A DNA stretch of 64,000 bases from Nitratireductor thuwali (GCF_036621415.1 NZ_CP030941.1:1920001-1984000); one strand, 5' to 3'. Numbered from the stretch's first letter, positions 1-10,718 are shown. Numbers and translations are program-made. The notes: generated by a model from the letters alone, not told the origin.

Positions 1-33
1 ATCCGCACAGGCGATCCATCCAGGTAACGTCAC

Positions 34-65
34 AAAGGGCGGCCTTCGGGCCGCCCTTTCCTTTT
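34..65 (+). terminator. Rho-independent terminator
   Basis: A perfect 11-bp stem (34-44 pairing with 49-59) is closed by a UUCG tetraloop and followed by CCTTTT. It would end a + strand transcript entering from left of the window and separates it from the acetyltransferase gene downstream. Confidence 0.85.
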
Positions 66-80
66 GCGCGGACGCCTGTC

Positions 81-707
81 ATGAATAGAGCGATTCTAGG
101 AAAAACCATTCCCGCCGAGACCATGTCCCCGACAATCAGCGACATATCCATCCGCCCGGCCGTTGCGACCGACATTCCCGCCGTCACCCGCATCTATGCC
201 CATGCCGTCGAGCACGGCACGGCGACCTATGAACTCGAACCGCCGCCCGAATCGGAAATGACCATGCGCATGGAAGCGCTGCAGGCGCAGGGCTATCCCT
301 ATATGGTCGCCGAAAACCAAGAGCGCCGGCTGTTGGGCTATGCCTATGCCGGTCCCTTCCGCGCCCGCCGGGCCTACCGCTTCATCGTCGAGGATTCGGT
401 CTATATCGACCCGCAGGCCCAGGGTCGCGGCGTCGGCCGGCTGCTCATGGAAGCGCTGATCGCCGAATGCCGGCGCCTGGGCTTCCGCCAGCTCATCGCC
501 GTGATCGGCGACGGCACCAACCACCGCGCCTCCATCCGCCTACACGAGGTGACCGGCTTCGTCCACGCCGGCGTCCTGAAAGGCAGCGGCTACAAGCACG
601 GAAAATGGCTGGACACGGTCTTCATGCAGCTTGAAATGAACGGCGGCGACACCCTGCCGCCCGACCCCGATTCCCTGCCGGAGCGGATGTTCCGGAAAGC
701 GGTCTAG
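81..707 (+). CDS. GNAT family N-acetyltransferase (phosphinothricin/methionine-sulfone type)
   Basis: This encodes a cytosolic acetyl-CoA-dependent N-acetyltransferase. The GNAT fold begins near residue 22 (SIRPA), and the acetyl-CoA loop QGRGVG lies at residues 114-119. The later order of blocks (an IGDGTN segment, then GFVHAG, then a conserved GYKHGKW near the C-terminus) matches the Pat/Bar/MddA branch, whose known members acetylate phosphinothricin or methionine sulfone/sulfoximine. The natural substrate here cannot be read from sequence. The first ATG (81) has no clear ribosome binding site. The ATG at 123 would give a protein beginning just before the domain and is a fair alternative. 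The gene stands alone, just after a terminator and convergent with the DUF2794 gene. Confidence 0.85.
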   Translation: MNRAILGKTIPAETMSPTISDISIRPAVATDIPAVTRIYAHAVEHGTATYELEPPPESEMTMRMEALQAQGYPYMVAENQERRLLGYAYAGPFRARRAYRFIVEDSVYIDPQAQGRGVGRLLMEALIAECRRLGFRQLIAVIGDGTNHRASIRLHEVTGFVHAGVLKGSGYKHGKWLDTVFMQLEMNGGDTLPPDPDSLPERMFRKAV

Positions 708-746
708 CGCTCCGCCGTCACCAACTCCGGCAAGTTCGTTGAAACG

Positions 747-1142
747 CTACCGCCGCACCGCCCGCACGACACGCAACTGCTTGTCGAACACCGTCAAAAC
801 GCGCGCCAGCTCATGGCCGCGCTTCAGCACGACTCCGGCCGCCGTGACGACTGACCATGCGCCCTGCTTGCGGGCCAGCTTCGGGTTCTTGACGATCTGG
901 AACATAGGCATTTCGCTGGCCCGGCGGTAGACCGAGAAGACGGCCCGGTCCTTGAGATGGTCGATGGCATAGTCGCGCCATTCACCGGCCGCGACCATCT
1001 GCCCGTAGAGGCGCAGTATGTGATCCAGCTCGCGCCTGTCGAATGTTACGGGCAGATCCAGGCGTGCGCGCCTGGCCTCTACGAAAGGGATGAGGTTGCC
1101 GGAATCTTCCCCATCCTCCCTGCCGCTTCCGTATTCAGTCAT
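747..1142 (-). CDS. DUF2794 domain protein
   Basis: A 131-residue cytosolic protein of unknown function. From about residue 30 it matches the DUF2794 family, which is largely restricted to Alphaproteobacteria: VTFDRREL, then LRLYGQMVAAGEWRDYAID, then KDRAVFSVYRR and a C-terminal LKRGHELARVL block. I place the start at the ATG at 1142 (MTEYGS), preceded by AAAGGTG about 12 bases upstream. A longer reading from 1193 adds residues not expected for the family. The 25 N-terminal residues are acidic and probably disordered. It is convergent with the acetyltransferase gene. Confidence 0.85.
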   Translation of the reverse strand: MTEYGSGREDGEDSGNLIPFVEARRARLDLPVTFDRRELDHILRLYGQMVAAGEWRDYAIDHLKDRAVFSVYRRASEMPMFQIVKNPKLARKQGAWSVVTAAGVVLKRGHELARVLTVFDKQLRVVRAVRR

Positions 1143-1469
1143 CAGCCGCACGCACCTTTGTGACGATGTCATGAAGGAAAGGTACGCGGCCAAACATGAA
1201 ATGCAAGCCCCGGAGCGAGGTTTCGGCCTCGCGCGACAGCCTCCGCAGCGCCGTTCGCAGATGGGAGGGCGGCCCCGCTCGTGCAGCGGAGATGAGAACT
1301 GGAACCGCCGAACATGCGCCGCTCGACGCGCGAATGTTCATCTCGCGAGGGAGGTAGCTCCGCGTTCACGAAAGAGGACGCGCTGTCGGATATGGTGATC
1401 GATTGCCACATTGTCGCCGCCTTCTGTTCAAGCTGCCGCCTGATTTCAAAGCCACGATCCACTCGTTGC
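1143..1469. other. Non-coding stretch
   Basis: No reading frame here looks like a protein: codon use is poor and the open frames are overlapping arginine-rich shadows. A short hairpin GCGAGG-TTTCGG-CCTCGC lies at about 1215-1232. The promoter of the DUF2794 gene must lie at the left end. I see nothing else. Confidence 0.5.
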
Positions 1470-1630
1470 CTGAGACGGTTCGGTCCGGACGCTGCTCCGT
1501 AACCCCAAGCCCCCCGCCCACGGGGCCGTGGACGGATCGAACCAACTCCGGGCTTCACCAAGCCCCGGAACGTCAGGGCGACGATCCCAAATAGCGCCGG
1601 AGCTTGGCTTTGCCAAACCGGCGTTTTTTT
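1470..1630 (+). ncRNA. Candidate structured small RNA (6S-like?)
   Basis: About 160 bases with no plausible protein and dense self-complementarity, ending in an intrinsic terminator at 1596-1630. Seen directly: GATCG (about 1535) can pair with CGATC (about 1582) and encloses a hairpin CCGGGCTT/AAGCCCCGG with a CACC loop. An outer CCAAGC can pair with GCTTGG, which itself overlaps the terminator stem. The flanking genes are convergent on the minus strand or too distant, so this is not the leader of a neighbour. Length and rod-like pairing resemble alphaproteobacterial 6S RNA, but I could not confirm family membership. The 5' end is a guess. Confidence 0.42.
1596..1630 (+). terminator. Intrinsic terminator of the candidate small RNA
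   Basis: GCCGG (1596-1600) pairs with CCGGC, and TTGGC pairs with GCCAA across a TTT loop. The stem is followed by GTTTTTTT. It points along the + strand, towards the 3' end of the minus-strand DUF1223 gene, so it must serve a transcript starting in the gene-free stretch to the left. Confidence 0.7.
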
Positions 1631-1713
1631 GACCAGGCATCGGCGGTGATGTTTGGTTGCCAGGTGCCGCACCTGGCGGCCCAGGCGCAATGCGTCCCAG
1701 AAAGACCCGCCTG

Positions 1714-2460
1714 TCAGCTTCCCGCGCGGGCGGCGCCGAGAATGGGGCCGGGCCGTCCGGCCTTGTCCACCGATTGCAGCAGCACCGCGCAGTTGCTGCC
1801 CCATTTGGCGATCTCGCTCATGGGCATCTCCAGCCGCGTCGCCTTTCCGTGCCACATGCCGATCGTCCGGTATTCGGTGACGATGTTGCGGTACTCGATG
1901 GTGCGGCCCGAATTCTCGCCCGCGCCGATCGTGACGCGCTTGCGCGGCTCGTAATAGACCAGCACCACATGGGCATCCTTCGCATCGCCGACGGCAGAGC
2001 CGATATCGATCGCCAGGCTGTTGCCGTCTTCGGTGATAGTCACATCGACCGCTTCGCTCGTCTCGCTCTCGAGCGCCGTCAGCACCGCCGGGCGCTTTGA
2101 CCCCACGACATGGGTGCGTCCGTTGATCACCATCTGAGGCGTATAGACCGAGCTGTCGAACTTCTGCGCGTAACCGCGCTGGCGGGCGCTGTTCTCTGGC
2201 GAGCCCAGCCTGTCTCTCCACCCCAGATAGTCCCAGTAGTCCACATGATAGGCGAGCGCCACCAGATCGTCGCGTTCCGCCAGCTCGGCCAGAAACGCAT
2301 CGGCCGGCGGGCAGGAGCTGCAGCCCTGGCTGGTGAACAGCTCGACCACCCTCACCTTCTCCGCCGCCGCGCCCGCCATCGGTGCAAGGCAGAGTGCCGT
2401 CAGCGTCAAACCTGCCAGTTGCGCGGCAAGCCGCGCCTTGATGCGCTTCATGACATCCAT
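1714..2460 (-). CDS. DUF1223 secreted thioredoxin-fold protein
   Basis: This is probably a periplasmic thiol-active protein. After a short basic N-terminus and a hydrophobic segment ending in an Ala-rich cleavage region (signal peptide, about residues 1-33), a thioredoxin-like fold starts with VVELFTSQGCSSCPPADAF. The CxxC cysteines are near residues 47 and 50. A further family block is HVDYWDYLGW, followed by YTPQMVINGR. DUF1223 proteins are common in Rhizobiales and their substrate is unknown. The start could be the ATG at 2460 or at 2451 (MKRIKAR); neither has a strong ribosome binding site. The gene lies downstream of the aconitase terminator and is transcribed on the same strand. Confidence 0.85.
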   Translation of the reverse strand: MDVMKRIKARLAAQLAGLTLTALCLAPMAGAAAEKVRVVELFTSQGCSSCPPADAFLAELAERDDLVALAYHVDYWDYLGWRDRLGSPENSARQRGYAQKFDSSVYTPQMVINGRTHVVGSKRPAVLTALESETSEAVDVTITEDGNSLAIDIGSAVGDAKDAHVVLVYYEPRKRVTIGAGENSGRTIEYRNIVTEYRTIGMWHGKATRLEMPMSEIAKWGSNCAVLLQSVDKAGRPGPILGAARAGS

Positions 2461-2600
2461 TCCGTGAATTGTCGCGCCGGACACCGCGTCACTATCCCGT
2501 CCGCTCGAAAATGGTAGCGGCAATGCCGCATCAATGGGAAGTCACGTTGCGGTGAAAACATTCCAAGGGCAAGCGGCGTGAAGTGCCCTGCTGACGCAAA

Positions 2601-2629
2601 GGGGCCGCCGGTCATGACCCGGCGGCCCC
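2601..2629 (-). terminator. Terminator downstream of acnA
   Basis: An 11-bp G+C stem (2601-2611 with 2619-2629) with a TCATGAC loop lies 43 bases past the acnA stop codon. On the minus strand it is followed by only three T residues; on the + strand by TTCAATT. Confidence 0.65.
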
Positions 2630-2671
2630 TTCAATTCCAGGAATGTCGCTCCAAGGAAGCGTCACCGTGGT

Positions 2672-5368
<2,697 letters not shown>

Positions 5369-5627
5369 GGGCGATCCTATCTGGTCTGTTCATCCGAAAC
5401 GGGAACGGACTCCTCCAGGCATCACGCGCAAAAGGTGCGGGTACGGTCATTTCCGCTGTCCGTTCCTAGCGTCCGGGCCGTTCAAGGCGGCGCGCGCGCG
5501 GGGTATCGGCACAAAGAGTTACACGCCGACCGCTGGCGTGGTTGTCCGGGATATAGAGAATTTCGTAAAAGAGTTCCATACCGTCATTGGGCAAAACTGC
5601 AGCCCTCCAACAATTCAGGAAAACCCT

Positions 5628-6260
5628 TTGCCGCCACATGCCCCCACAATCGAGTTCGCAGCAACAGGACTGGCGGGCGAACGCGGCGGCGAGCCTGTGT
5701 TTCAAGGACTTTCCTTCCGGGTGCGCGAAGGCGAGGCGCTGACCGTGACAGGGCCGAATGGCGCTGGCAAGTCCACGCTGTTGAGGGTCCTCGCCGGCCT
5801 CCTGCCGGTGCATGAAGGCGCGGTCTCCTTCAAGGGCGGCGGCGAGGATTTTCCCGATGCACGGAGCGCCTGCCATTATCTCGGCCACAAGAACGCGATG
5901 AAAGCCGCGCTGAGCGTGGAGGAGAATCTCACCTTCTGGCGCGAGTTCCTGGGCCATCCGCACCTCGACCCGTGGGAGGCGCTCGACATGGTCGGGCTCG
6001 GCGACATCTCTCACCTGCCCTTCGGCTATCTGTCCACCGGCCAGCGCCGCCGCGCCGCGATCGCCCGGCTGCTCGTCAGCTACCGCCCCGTCTGGCTGCT
6101 CGACGAGCCCACCGCCGGCCTCGACAAGGCATCCGAAGCGCAATTCGCGGAACTGATGGGCGCGCATCTGGAGGATGGCGGGCTGATCGTGGCGGCGACG
6201 CATTTGCCGCTGGGGCTCGAGGCTGCGGGGGAGTTGAAGATGGGGGAGGTGCGGGCATGA
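5628..6260 (+). CDS. ccmA: Cytochrome c biogenesis ATP-binding export protein CcmA
   Basis: ATPase subunit of the CcmAB(CD) ABC transporter that releases haem-loaded CcmE during cytochrome c maturation; on the cytoplasmic face of the inner membrane. With a TTG start at 5628 the protein is 210 residues, the family norm. Walker A GPNGAGKST is at residues 42-50, the signature LSTGQRRR follows, and Walker B with LLDEPTAGLD comes after that. The TTG is preceded by AGGA (5617-5620) at 7 bases. The only in-frame ATG (5313) lies inside acnA on the other strand and would add about 105 residues of non-family sequence. First gene of ccmABCDG. Confidence 0.95.
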   Translation: MPPHAPTIEFAATGLAGERGGEPVFQGLSFRVREGEALTVTGPNGAGKSTLLRVLAGLLPVHEGAVSFKGGGEDFPDARSACHYLGHKNAMKAALSVEENLTFWREFLGHPHLDPWEALDMVGLGDISHLPFGYLSTGQRRRAAIARLLVSYRPVWLLDEPTAGLDKASEAQFAELMGAHLEDGGLIVAATHLPLGLEAAGELKMGEVRA

Positions 6261-6280
6261 TTATTACCTGCGCCTCTCAC

Positions 6281-6464
6281 GCCCCCCTCTATCCTGGGCT
6301 CGTCGAATGGGCCGGGCATCTCCCCCTCAAGGGGGTAGATCAGCTGCCACCCCTGCTTTCGCCAATCTCCGACGTCGCAAAAGAGGCGCCGGAGCATGCG
6401 GTCGGCGTAATCTCCCCCCTTGAGGGGGAGATGCCCGGTAGGGCAGAGGGGGGTGCGAAGGGGC
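6281..6464. repeat. Long inverted repeat element between ccmA and ccmB
   Basis: Two 29-bp arms (6312-6340 and 6410-6438) are inverted copies with one mismatch, and each is itself palindromic around CCCCTCAAGGGG. The outer flanks are also partly complementary (GCCCCCCTCT against AGAGGGGGGT). The roughly 70-bp core carries CTTTCGCCAATCTCCGACGT. It looks like a miniature intergenic palindromic element of the kind dispersed in rhizobial genomes, inserted in the ccm operon. The transcript would fold into a very stable cruciform. Confidence 0.8.
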
Positions 6465-6486
6465 ACCGACATTCCCGGAGCAAGGG

Positions 6487-7164
6487 ATGCCCCGCCCCAT
6501 GCTAGCCCTCTACCTTCGCGAAACGCGCCTCGGCGTACGCGCCGGAAGCGGTGCCCTGACCGGCATCCTGTTCTTCCTCGCCGTCATCGCCGTCATCCCC
6601 TTCGGCATCGGCCCCGATCTCAACCTTCTGGCGCGGATCGGCCCGGCGATCCTGTGGATCGGCGCGCTGCTGGCAAGCCTGCTCGGCCTCGAGCGCCTGT
6701 TCCAGGCCGACCGCGAGGACGGCTCGCTCGACCTGCTCATTGCGTCGGACCGCCGCCACATGCTTGCAGTCACCGTCTTCGTCAAATGCCTGGCCCACTG
6801 GACGGCCAATATATTGCCGCTGGTCGCCGTCTCTCCATTGCTCGGCCTTTTCATGAATGTCCCGCCGCTCGGAATAGGGGCCGCCACGCTGACCCTTCTG
6901 GTGGGCACGCCGGCCATTCCCTTCATCGGCGCCGTCGGTGCGGCGCTCGCCGTCTCGCTCCCGCGCGGCGGCCTCCTGGTCTCGGTGCTGGTCCTGCCGC
7001 TGACGGTACCGGTGCTGATTTTCGGCGTGTCGGCCGTGCGCGGGGCCGTTGCCGATCCGGACCCTTTTCTGCCGGCCTTCCTCATTCTCGCCGCGCTTAC
7101 GCTCTTCTTTGGCGTAATCGGCCCCCTGGCCGCCGCCTTGGCCCTGCGCTGGAGCGGCGACTGA
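6487..7164 (+). CDS. ccmB: Haem exporter subunit CcmB
   Basis: Membrane subunit of the CcmABCD transporter of cytochrome c maturation. At 225 residues with about six transmembrane segments it has the normal CcmB size. The N-terminal block LYLRETRLGVRAGSGALTG, followed by the LERLFQADREDGSLD loop, is characteristic of the family. ATG at 6487 or 6499 (M5) are both possible. It lies 226 bp from ccmA because of the inserted repeat, whereas the rest of the operon is tightly packed. Confidence 0.96.
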   Translation: MPRPMLALYLRETRLGVRAGSGALTGILFFLAVIAVIPFGIGPDLNLLARIGPAILWIGALLASLLGLERLFQADREDGSLDLLIASDRRHMLAVTVFVKCLAHWTANILPLVAVSPLLGLFMNVPPLGIGAATLTLLVGTPAIPFIGAVGAALAVSLPRGGLLVSVLVLPLTVPVLIFGVSAVRGAVADPDPFLPAFLILAALTLFFGVIGPLAAALALRWSGD

Positions 7165-7234
7165 CGGGGCGGAGCGGCACTTTGCGGCAACAGGACGAAT
7201 TGCGAACGAGGCCAAGCAGCGCTATCTACCGGTC

Positions 7235-8011
7235 ATGAACGAGCCCCCGAAACCTTCAAGCCTGACGGCGCTGGCCAATCCCACCCGCTTTCTGTCGCTG
7301 GCCGACCGTCTGGTGCCATGGCTGGGCGCCGTTTCGCTGGGGATACTGGCCGTCGGACTCTATCTCGCTTTTGCCGCGCCCGAGGATTATCAGCAGGGCA
7401 TCACGGTTCGCATCATGTACATCCATGTCCCGTTCGCGTGGATCGCCATGCTCTGCTATTCGCTGATGGCGGCCTCGGCGCTCGGGACCCTCGTGTGGAA
7501 GCACCCGCTGGCCGACGTCTCGCTGAAAGCGGCCGCGCCCATCGGCGCCGTCTTCACCGCGCTGGCGCTGTTCACCGGCTCCGTCTGGGGCAAGCCCATG
7601 TGGGGCACATGGTGGGTGTGGGATGCGCGGCTGACGTCGGTCTTTGTGCTTTTCCTGATGTATCTCGGCATCGTCGCGCTGACTCGCGCCATGGACGATC
7701 CGGCCCGTTCCGCCCGCGCGGCCGCGATCCTCACGCTGGTCGGCTTCATCAATATCCCGATCATCAAGTTTTCGGTCGATTGGTGGAACACGCTGCACCA
7801 GCCGGCCTCCGTGTTCCGCCTCGACGGGCCGACGATCCACGCCAGCCTTCTATGGCCGCTCCTCGTCTGCGCCCTCGGTTTCACGCTGCTTTTCCTGACG
7901 CTGCATCTCATGGGCATGCGCGCCGAAATCTGGCGCCGCCGCGTTGCGGCCATGCGCCGGCTTTCCGCCCGCGCGGCAGATCTGCGGCCAGCCGGGGCAC
8001 GCGCCGGATGA
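7235..8011 (+). CDS. ccmC: Haem exporter/haem handling protein CcmC
   Basis: Inner-membrane protein that loads haem onto CcmE. Its 258 residues carry six hydrophobic segments and the tryptophan-rich haem-handling motif WGTWWVWD at residues 123-130. A periplasm-facing His candidate is in MYIHVP (residue 64) and another in NTLHQPAS. The N-terminus is slightly longer than average, with a Pro-rich lead. Its stop overlaps the start of ccmD (ATGA at 8008-8011), indicating translational coupling. Confidence 0.97.
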   Translation: MNEPPKPSSLTALANPTRFLSLADRLVPWLGAVSLGILAVGLYLAFAAPEDYQQGITVRIMYIHVPFAWIAMLCYSLMAASALGTLVWKHPLADVSLKAAAPIGAVFTALALFTGSVWGKPMWGTWWVWDARLTSVFVLFLMYLGIVALTRAMDDPARSARAAAILTLVGFINIPIIKFSVDWWNTLHQPASVFRLDGPTIHASLLWPLLVCALGFTLLFLTLHLMGMRAEIWRRRVAAMRRLSARAADLRPAGARAG

Positions 8012-8175
8012 GCCATCTCGCCTATGTCACCGCCGCATATCTCGGCTCCGCGCTCGCTATTGCCGGGCTGGCGCTGTGGATCCTGCTCGATCAGCGCGCC
8101 CGCAGGCGCGAGCTGAAGGAACTGGAAGCGCGCGGCATACGCCGCCGCGCCCAACGCACGGATGCCGGGTCGTGA
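8008..8175 (+). CDS. ccmD: Haem exporter protein CcmD
   Basis: A 55-residue single-span membrane protein that stabilises the CcmABC-CcmE complex. It has the expected plan: a short N-terminus, one transmembrane helix (about residues 9-28, LGSALAIAGLALWILL) and a basic, helical C-terminus (RARRRELKELEARG). It starts in the ATGA overlap with ccmC and ends in a GTGA overlap with ccmG. Identification relies as much on operon position as on sequence. Confidence 0.92.
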   Translation: MSHLAYVTAAYLGSALAIAGLALWILLDQRARRRELKELEARGIRRRAQRTDAGS

Positions 8176-8792
8176 GCGAAGCACCGAGGGGGCACGGCAA
8201 AGCAGTGTCGGGCAAGGAACGGACGGAGGCGGGCCATCCGCTGCGCAGGATCTTCGTGATCCTGCCGCTGTTGGCCTTTCTGGCGTTGTCGGCCGTCTTC
8301 CTGATGCAGCTCCTTTCCGGCCGCGACACCGCCGTGGTGCCTTCCGCACTGATCGGCGAGCAAGCCCCGCAGACGAGCCTGCCGCCCCTGGAAGGCCTGG
8401 CCCTGCCCGGCCTGGAGCCGGCCGACTTCCTGGGCAAGGTGTCCCTGGTCAATGTGTGGGGCTCCTGGTGCGGTCCCTGCCGACAGGAACACCCGCTGCT
8501 CATGGAACTTGCCAGGGACGACAGGGTCCGGCTCGTGGGCCTGAACTACAAGGACAGACCCGAGAATGCCCGCCGCTTCCTGGGCGAACTCGGCAATCCA
8601 TATGAGGCGATAGGCGTCGACCGCAACGGCCGCGCCGCCATCGAATGGGGCGTCTACGGCGTGCCCGAAACCTTCCTCGTCGGCCCCGACGGCACCATCC
8701 GCTATAAGCACGTAGGCCCCTTCACGCCGCAGAGCATCCAACGCGAGCTGATGCCGGAGATCGACAAGGCGCTCAAGGACGCGCCGGCCTAG
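8172..8792 (+). CDS. ccmG: Thiol:disulfide interchange protein CcmG/DsbE
   Basis: Membrane-anchored periplasmic thioredoxin that reduces apocytochrome c or CcmH. The start is GTG at 8172, overlapping the ccmD stop (GTGA); it gives 206 residues. An N-terminal anchor (about 26-48, IFVILPLLAFLALSAVFLM) precedes the thioredoxin domain with active site WCGPC (Cys 100 and 103). The family cis-proline loop is GVPETFLV. It is the last ccm gene here. ccmE, ccmF, ccmH and ccmI are not in the window, as is usual when they sit in a separate locus in rhizobia. Confidence 0.97.
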   Translation: MSEAPRGHGKAVSGKERTEAGHPLRRIFVILPLLAFLALSAVFLMQLLSGRDTAVVPSALIGEQAPQTSLPPLEGLALPGLEPADFLGKVSLVNVWGSWCGPCRQEHPLLMELARDDRVRLVGLNYKDRPENARRFLGELGNPYEAIGVDRNGRAAIEWGVYGVPETFLVGPDGTIRYKHVGPFTPQSIQRELMPEIDKALKDAPA

Positions 8793-8812
8793 ATGTGAGC
8801 TTTCATGAGGTT

Positions 8813-8950
8813 GTCCATTTGGACGCACGAAGGACGCTCTGACACTTTGAATCTACGCATCGTGCTTTCCGAAAATCGATTCCGATTTCCGGGCCGATGC
8901 TGTAGCGCAGGTCCTGGAAAAGTGGGAACCGGTCTTCGTCCGGAAACTGC
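8813..8950. repeat. Dispersed mosaic intergenic repeat (family A copy 1 plus tail module)
   Basis: This stretch shares long blocks with 33531-33636 and 41951-42037, which are in the opposite orientation: GGACGCACG, GAATCTACGCATCGTGCTTT, CCGAAAATCGATTCCGATTT and GGGCCGATGCTGT. The right part (8908-8950) is a separate module, CCTGGAAAAGTGGGAACCGG, shared with repeats near 30540 and 46530. It lies directly after ccmG. Confidence 0.8.
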
Positions 8951-9015
8951 GCAGAACCAGGCAGATTGTCCCTCGCCCCCGCGCCGGATATGCTGCGCCG
9001 CGCATGAGGGAACGG

Positions 9016-10050
9016 ATGAGTATCCGCCAACACTTCCTGAGGCAGGCCAAGGCCTGTGATGAACTCGGATCGCCTTTCACGGCGCGCCTGTGCAGGCTTC
9101 TGCCCTCCTTGCTGGATCAGACGGCGGAGGTGGGCGGCATCGTGACCGGGTGGGGCGGGAACGCCGGGGCCGATGCTCTCGCACTGCGTTTCTGCGGCGG
9201 ATTGCATGCGCTCGTACTTTCGGACCGGGCTCCCGCACTGGCCGCGAGCTATCCGCCCAATGTGACCAACGACGAAGAGTTGGCCCGTGCCATCGTCGCC
9301 GCCACCCTCAATGAGCTCGCCTTTCTGGTCGAGTTTCTAAAAAGGCCGCCGCAGACTAATGAGATCGGCCGCTCGGCCATGCTGTTGCCGGGCCTGCTGG
9401 CGGTCGGGCGGGAAACGGCCATGCCGATCCAGCTGTGCGAGATCGGGGCGAGCGCCGGCCTTAACCTGATGCTCGACCGCTTTCACTACCGCTACGGCAA
9501 GACGTGCTGGGGCGACGAAGCCGCGCCGGTGAGGCTTGCGCCCGAGATACGAGGAAAAGGCCCCCCGCTCGGAGGCTTTCTCGACATCTCGGATCGTCGC
9601 GGCTGCGATACGGCGCCGATCGATATTGCGGACGCGGAGGAGCGCCTGCGCCTCAGATCCTATATCTGGGCCGATCAGACGGAGCGGCTTGACCGCCTTG
9701 ACGCCGCTTTGGCGCTGGCCACCCAGGATCCGCCGCCCGTGGAAACTTCGGACGCTGCGGATTTCGTCGAGAAGATGCTCGCCCGGCGCGACCCTTCATC
9801 GGCCTTCGTGCTTTTCCATTCGATCATGTGGCAATATGTGCCTGAAGCCACGCAGAGGCGCATCGAGAAATGCCTCGACACCGCGGGAAACCTCCCTGGC
9901 GCGGCACCCATTGCTTGGCTGCGCATGGAGCCCGTTGCCAGCGGCGCTCCCTATGCCACGCTGCGCTTGAACCTTTGGCCGGGCGGCGCAGCGCGCGACC
10001 TTGCCCACTGCAACTATCATGGCCGCTGGATCGAATGGATCGAGCGTTAG
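9016..10050 (+). CDS. DUF2332 family protein
   Basis: A 344-residue cytosolic protein of the DUF2332 family, function unknown. Family blocks visible are LCEIGASAGLNLMLDRFHY, then WADQTERLDRLDAAL and a C-terminal AWLRMEP...LRLNLWPGG. The GASAGLNL segment looks like a degenerate nucleotide- or SAM-binding glycine loop (inference). I prefer the ATG at 9016, preceded by GAGGGA at about 5 bases. The ATG at 9004 has no ribosome binding site. It stands alone, convergent with the LysE gene. Confidence 0.88.
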   Translation: MSIRQHFLRQAKACDELGSPFTARLCRLLPSLLDQTAEVGGIVTGWGGNAGADALALRFCGGLHALVLSDRAPALAASYPPNVTNDEELARAIVAATLNELAFLVEFLKRPPQTNEIGRSAMLLPGLLAVGRETAMPIQLCEIGASAGLNLMLDRFHYRYGKTCWGDEAAPVRLAPEIRGKGPPLGGFLDISDRRGCDTAPIDIADAEERLRLRSYIWADQTERLDRLDAALALATQDPPPVETSDAADFVEKMLARRDPSSAFVLFHSIMWQYVPEATQRRIEKCLDTAGNLPGAAPIAWLRMEPVASGAPYATLRLNLWPGGAARDLAHCNYHGRWIEWIER

Positions 10051-10085
10051 TCGGGCGCTATGGAACGGTTACCCTCGCCTCCCGT

Positions 10086-10697
10086 TCACCGCGCCGAGAA
10101 CGCCAGTCTGAGCCCGAGCGCCGCGAAGGCGGCGGCGAAGCTGCGGCGCAGCCACTTCATGACGGCCGGGCTGCTCAGCACCCTGCCGCGCACGAGAGCT
10201 GCCATCTGCCCGTAGGCGATGAAGATGACGAATGTCATCGCCATGAAGACGAAGCCGAGCCAGCCCATGGCGACGGCCGGAACGGCCGCGTCTACCGGCA
10301 CGAACTGCGGCAGGAAGGCCAGGAAGAAGATCGACAGCTTGGGATTGAGGATATTGATCAGGAAGCCGCGGCGGATGATCTTCCAGTGCGGCACCTGCGC
10401 GCGGTCCGGCGCAGCCTCGAGGAGGCCCTTTTCCCTGAGTGCGCCCCAGGCCATCCATAGTAGGTAGAGCACGCCGGCGAACTTGACCGCCTGGAAGAGC
10501 ACGGCGCTGGCATGCAACAGCGCCGCAAGGCCGAGGATCGCCGCCGCTATGTGCGGCAGGATGCCGAGCGTGCAGCCGAAGGCCGCCGAAACCGAAGCCC
10601 CGCCGCCGCGCCCCAGTGCGATGGCAAGCGTATAGATCACGCCTGTCCCGGGAATGAGCACGACCACCAGGGCCGTAAGCAGGAATGCCGGGTCCAA
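10086..10697 (-). CDS. LysE/RhtB family amino-acid exporter
   Basis: An inner-membrane translocator of 203 residues, the usual RhtB/LysE size, with about six hydrophobic segments. The N-terminal LVVVLIPGTGVIYTLAIALGRG is the conserved first-helix signature (normally PGP; here PGTG). The third-helix region has FAGVLYLLWMAWGALR, and a later cytoplasmic loop gives FLINILNPKLSIFFLAFLPQFV, also a family hallmark. Substrates in the family are homoserine, threonine, lysine or other small amino acids, and none can be assigned here. Confidence 0.92.
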   Translation of the reverse strand: MDPAFLLTALVVVLIPGTGVIYTLAIALGRGGGASVSAAFGCTLGILPHIAAAILGLAALLHASAVLFQAVKFAGVLYLLWMAWGALREKGLLEAAPDRAQVPHWKIIRRGFLINILNPKLSIFFLAFLPQFVPVDAAVPAVAMGWLGFVFMAMTFVIFIAYGQMAALVRGRVLSSPAVMKWLRRSFAAAFAALGLRLAFSAR

Positions 10698-10718
10698 CGG
10701 GCCGCCTCCGCATCAAAA

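Noticed and set aside
1169-2221. A 350-codon minus-strand frame covering the gap after DUF2794
   Set aside because: It is out of frame with DUF1223, Arg-rich and without family resemblance; the region is better explained as non-coding.
6281-6464. The inverted repeat as a complete insertion sequence
   Set aside because: Fewer than 200 bp and no transposase frame; at most a miniature element.
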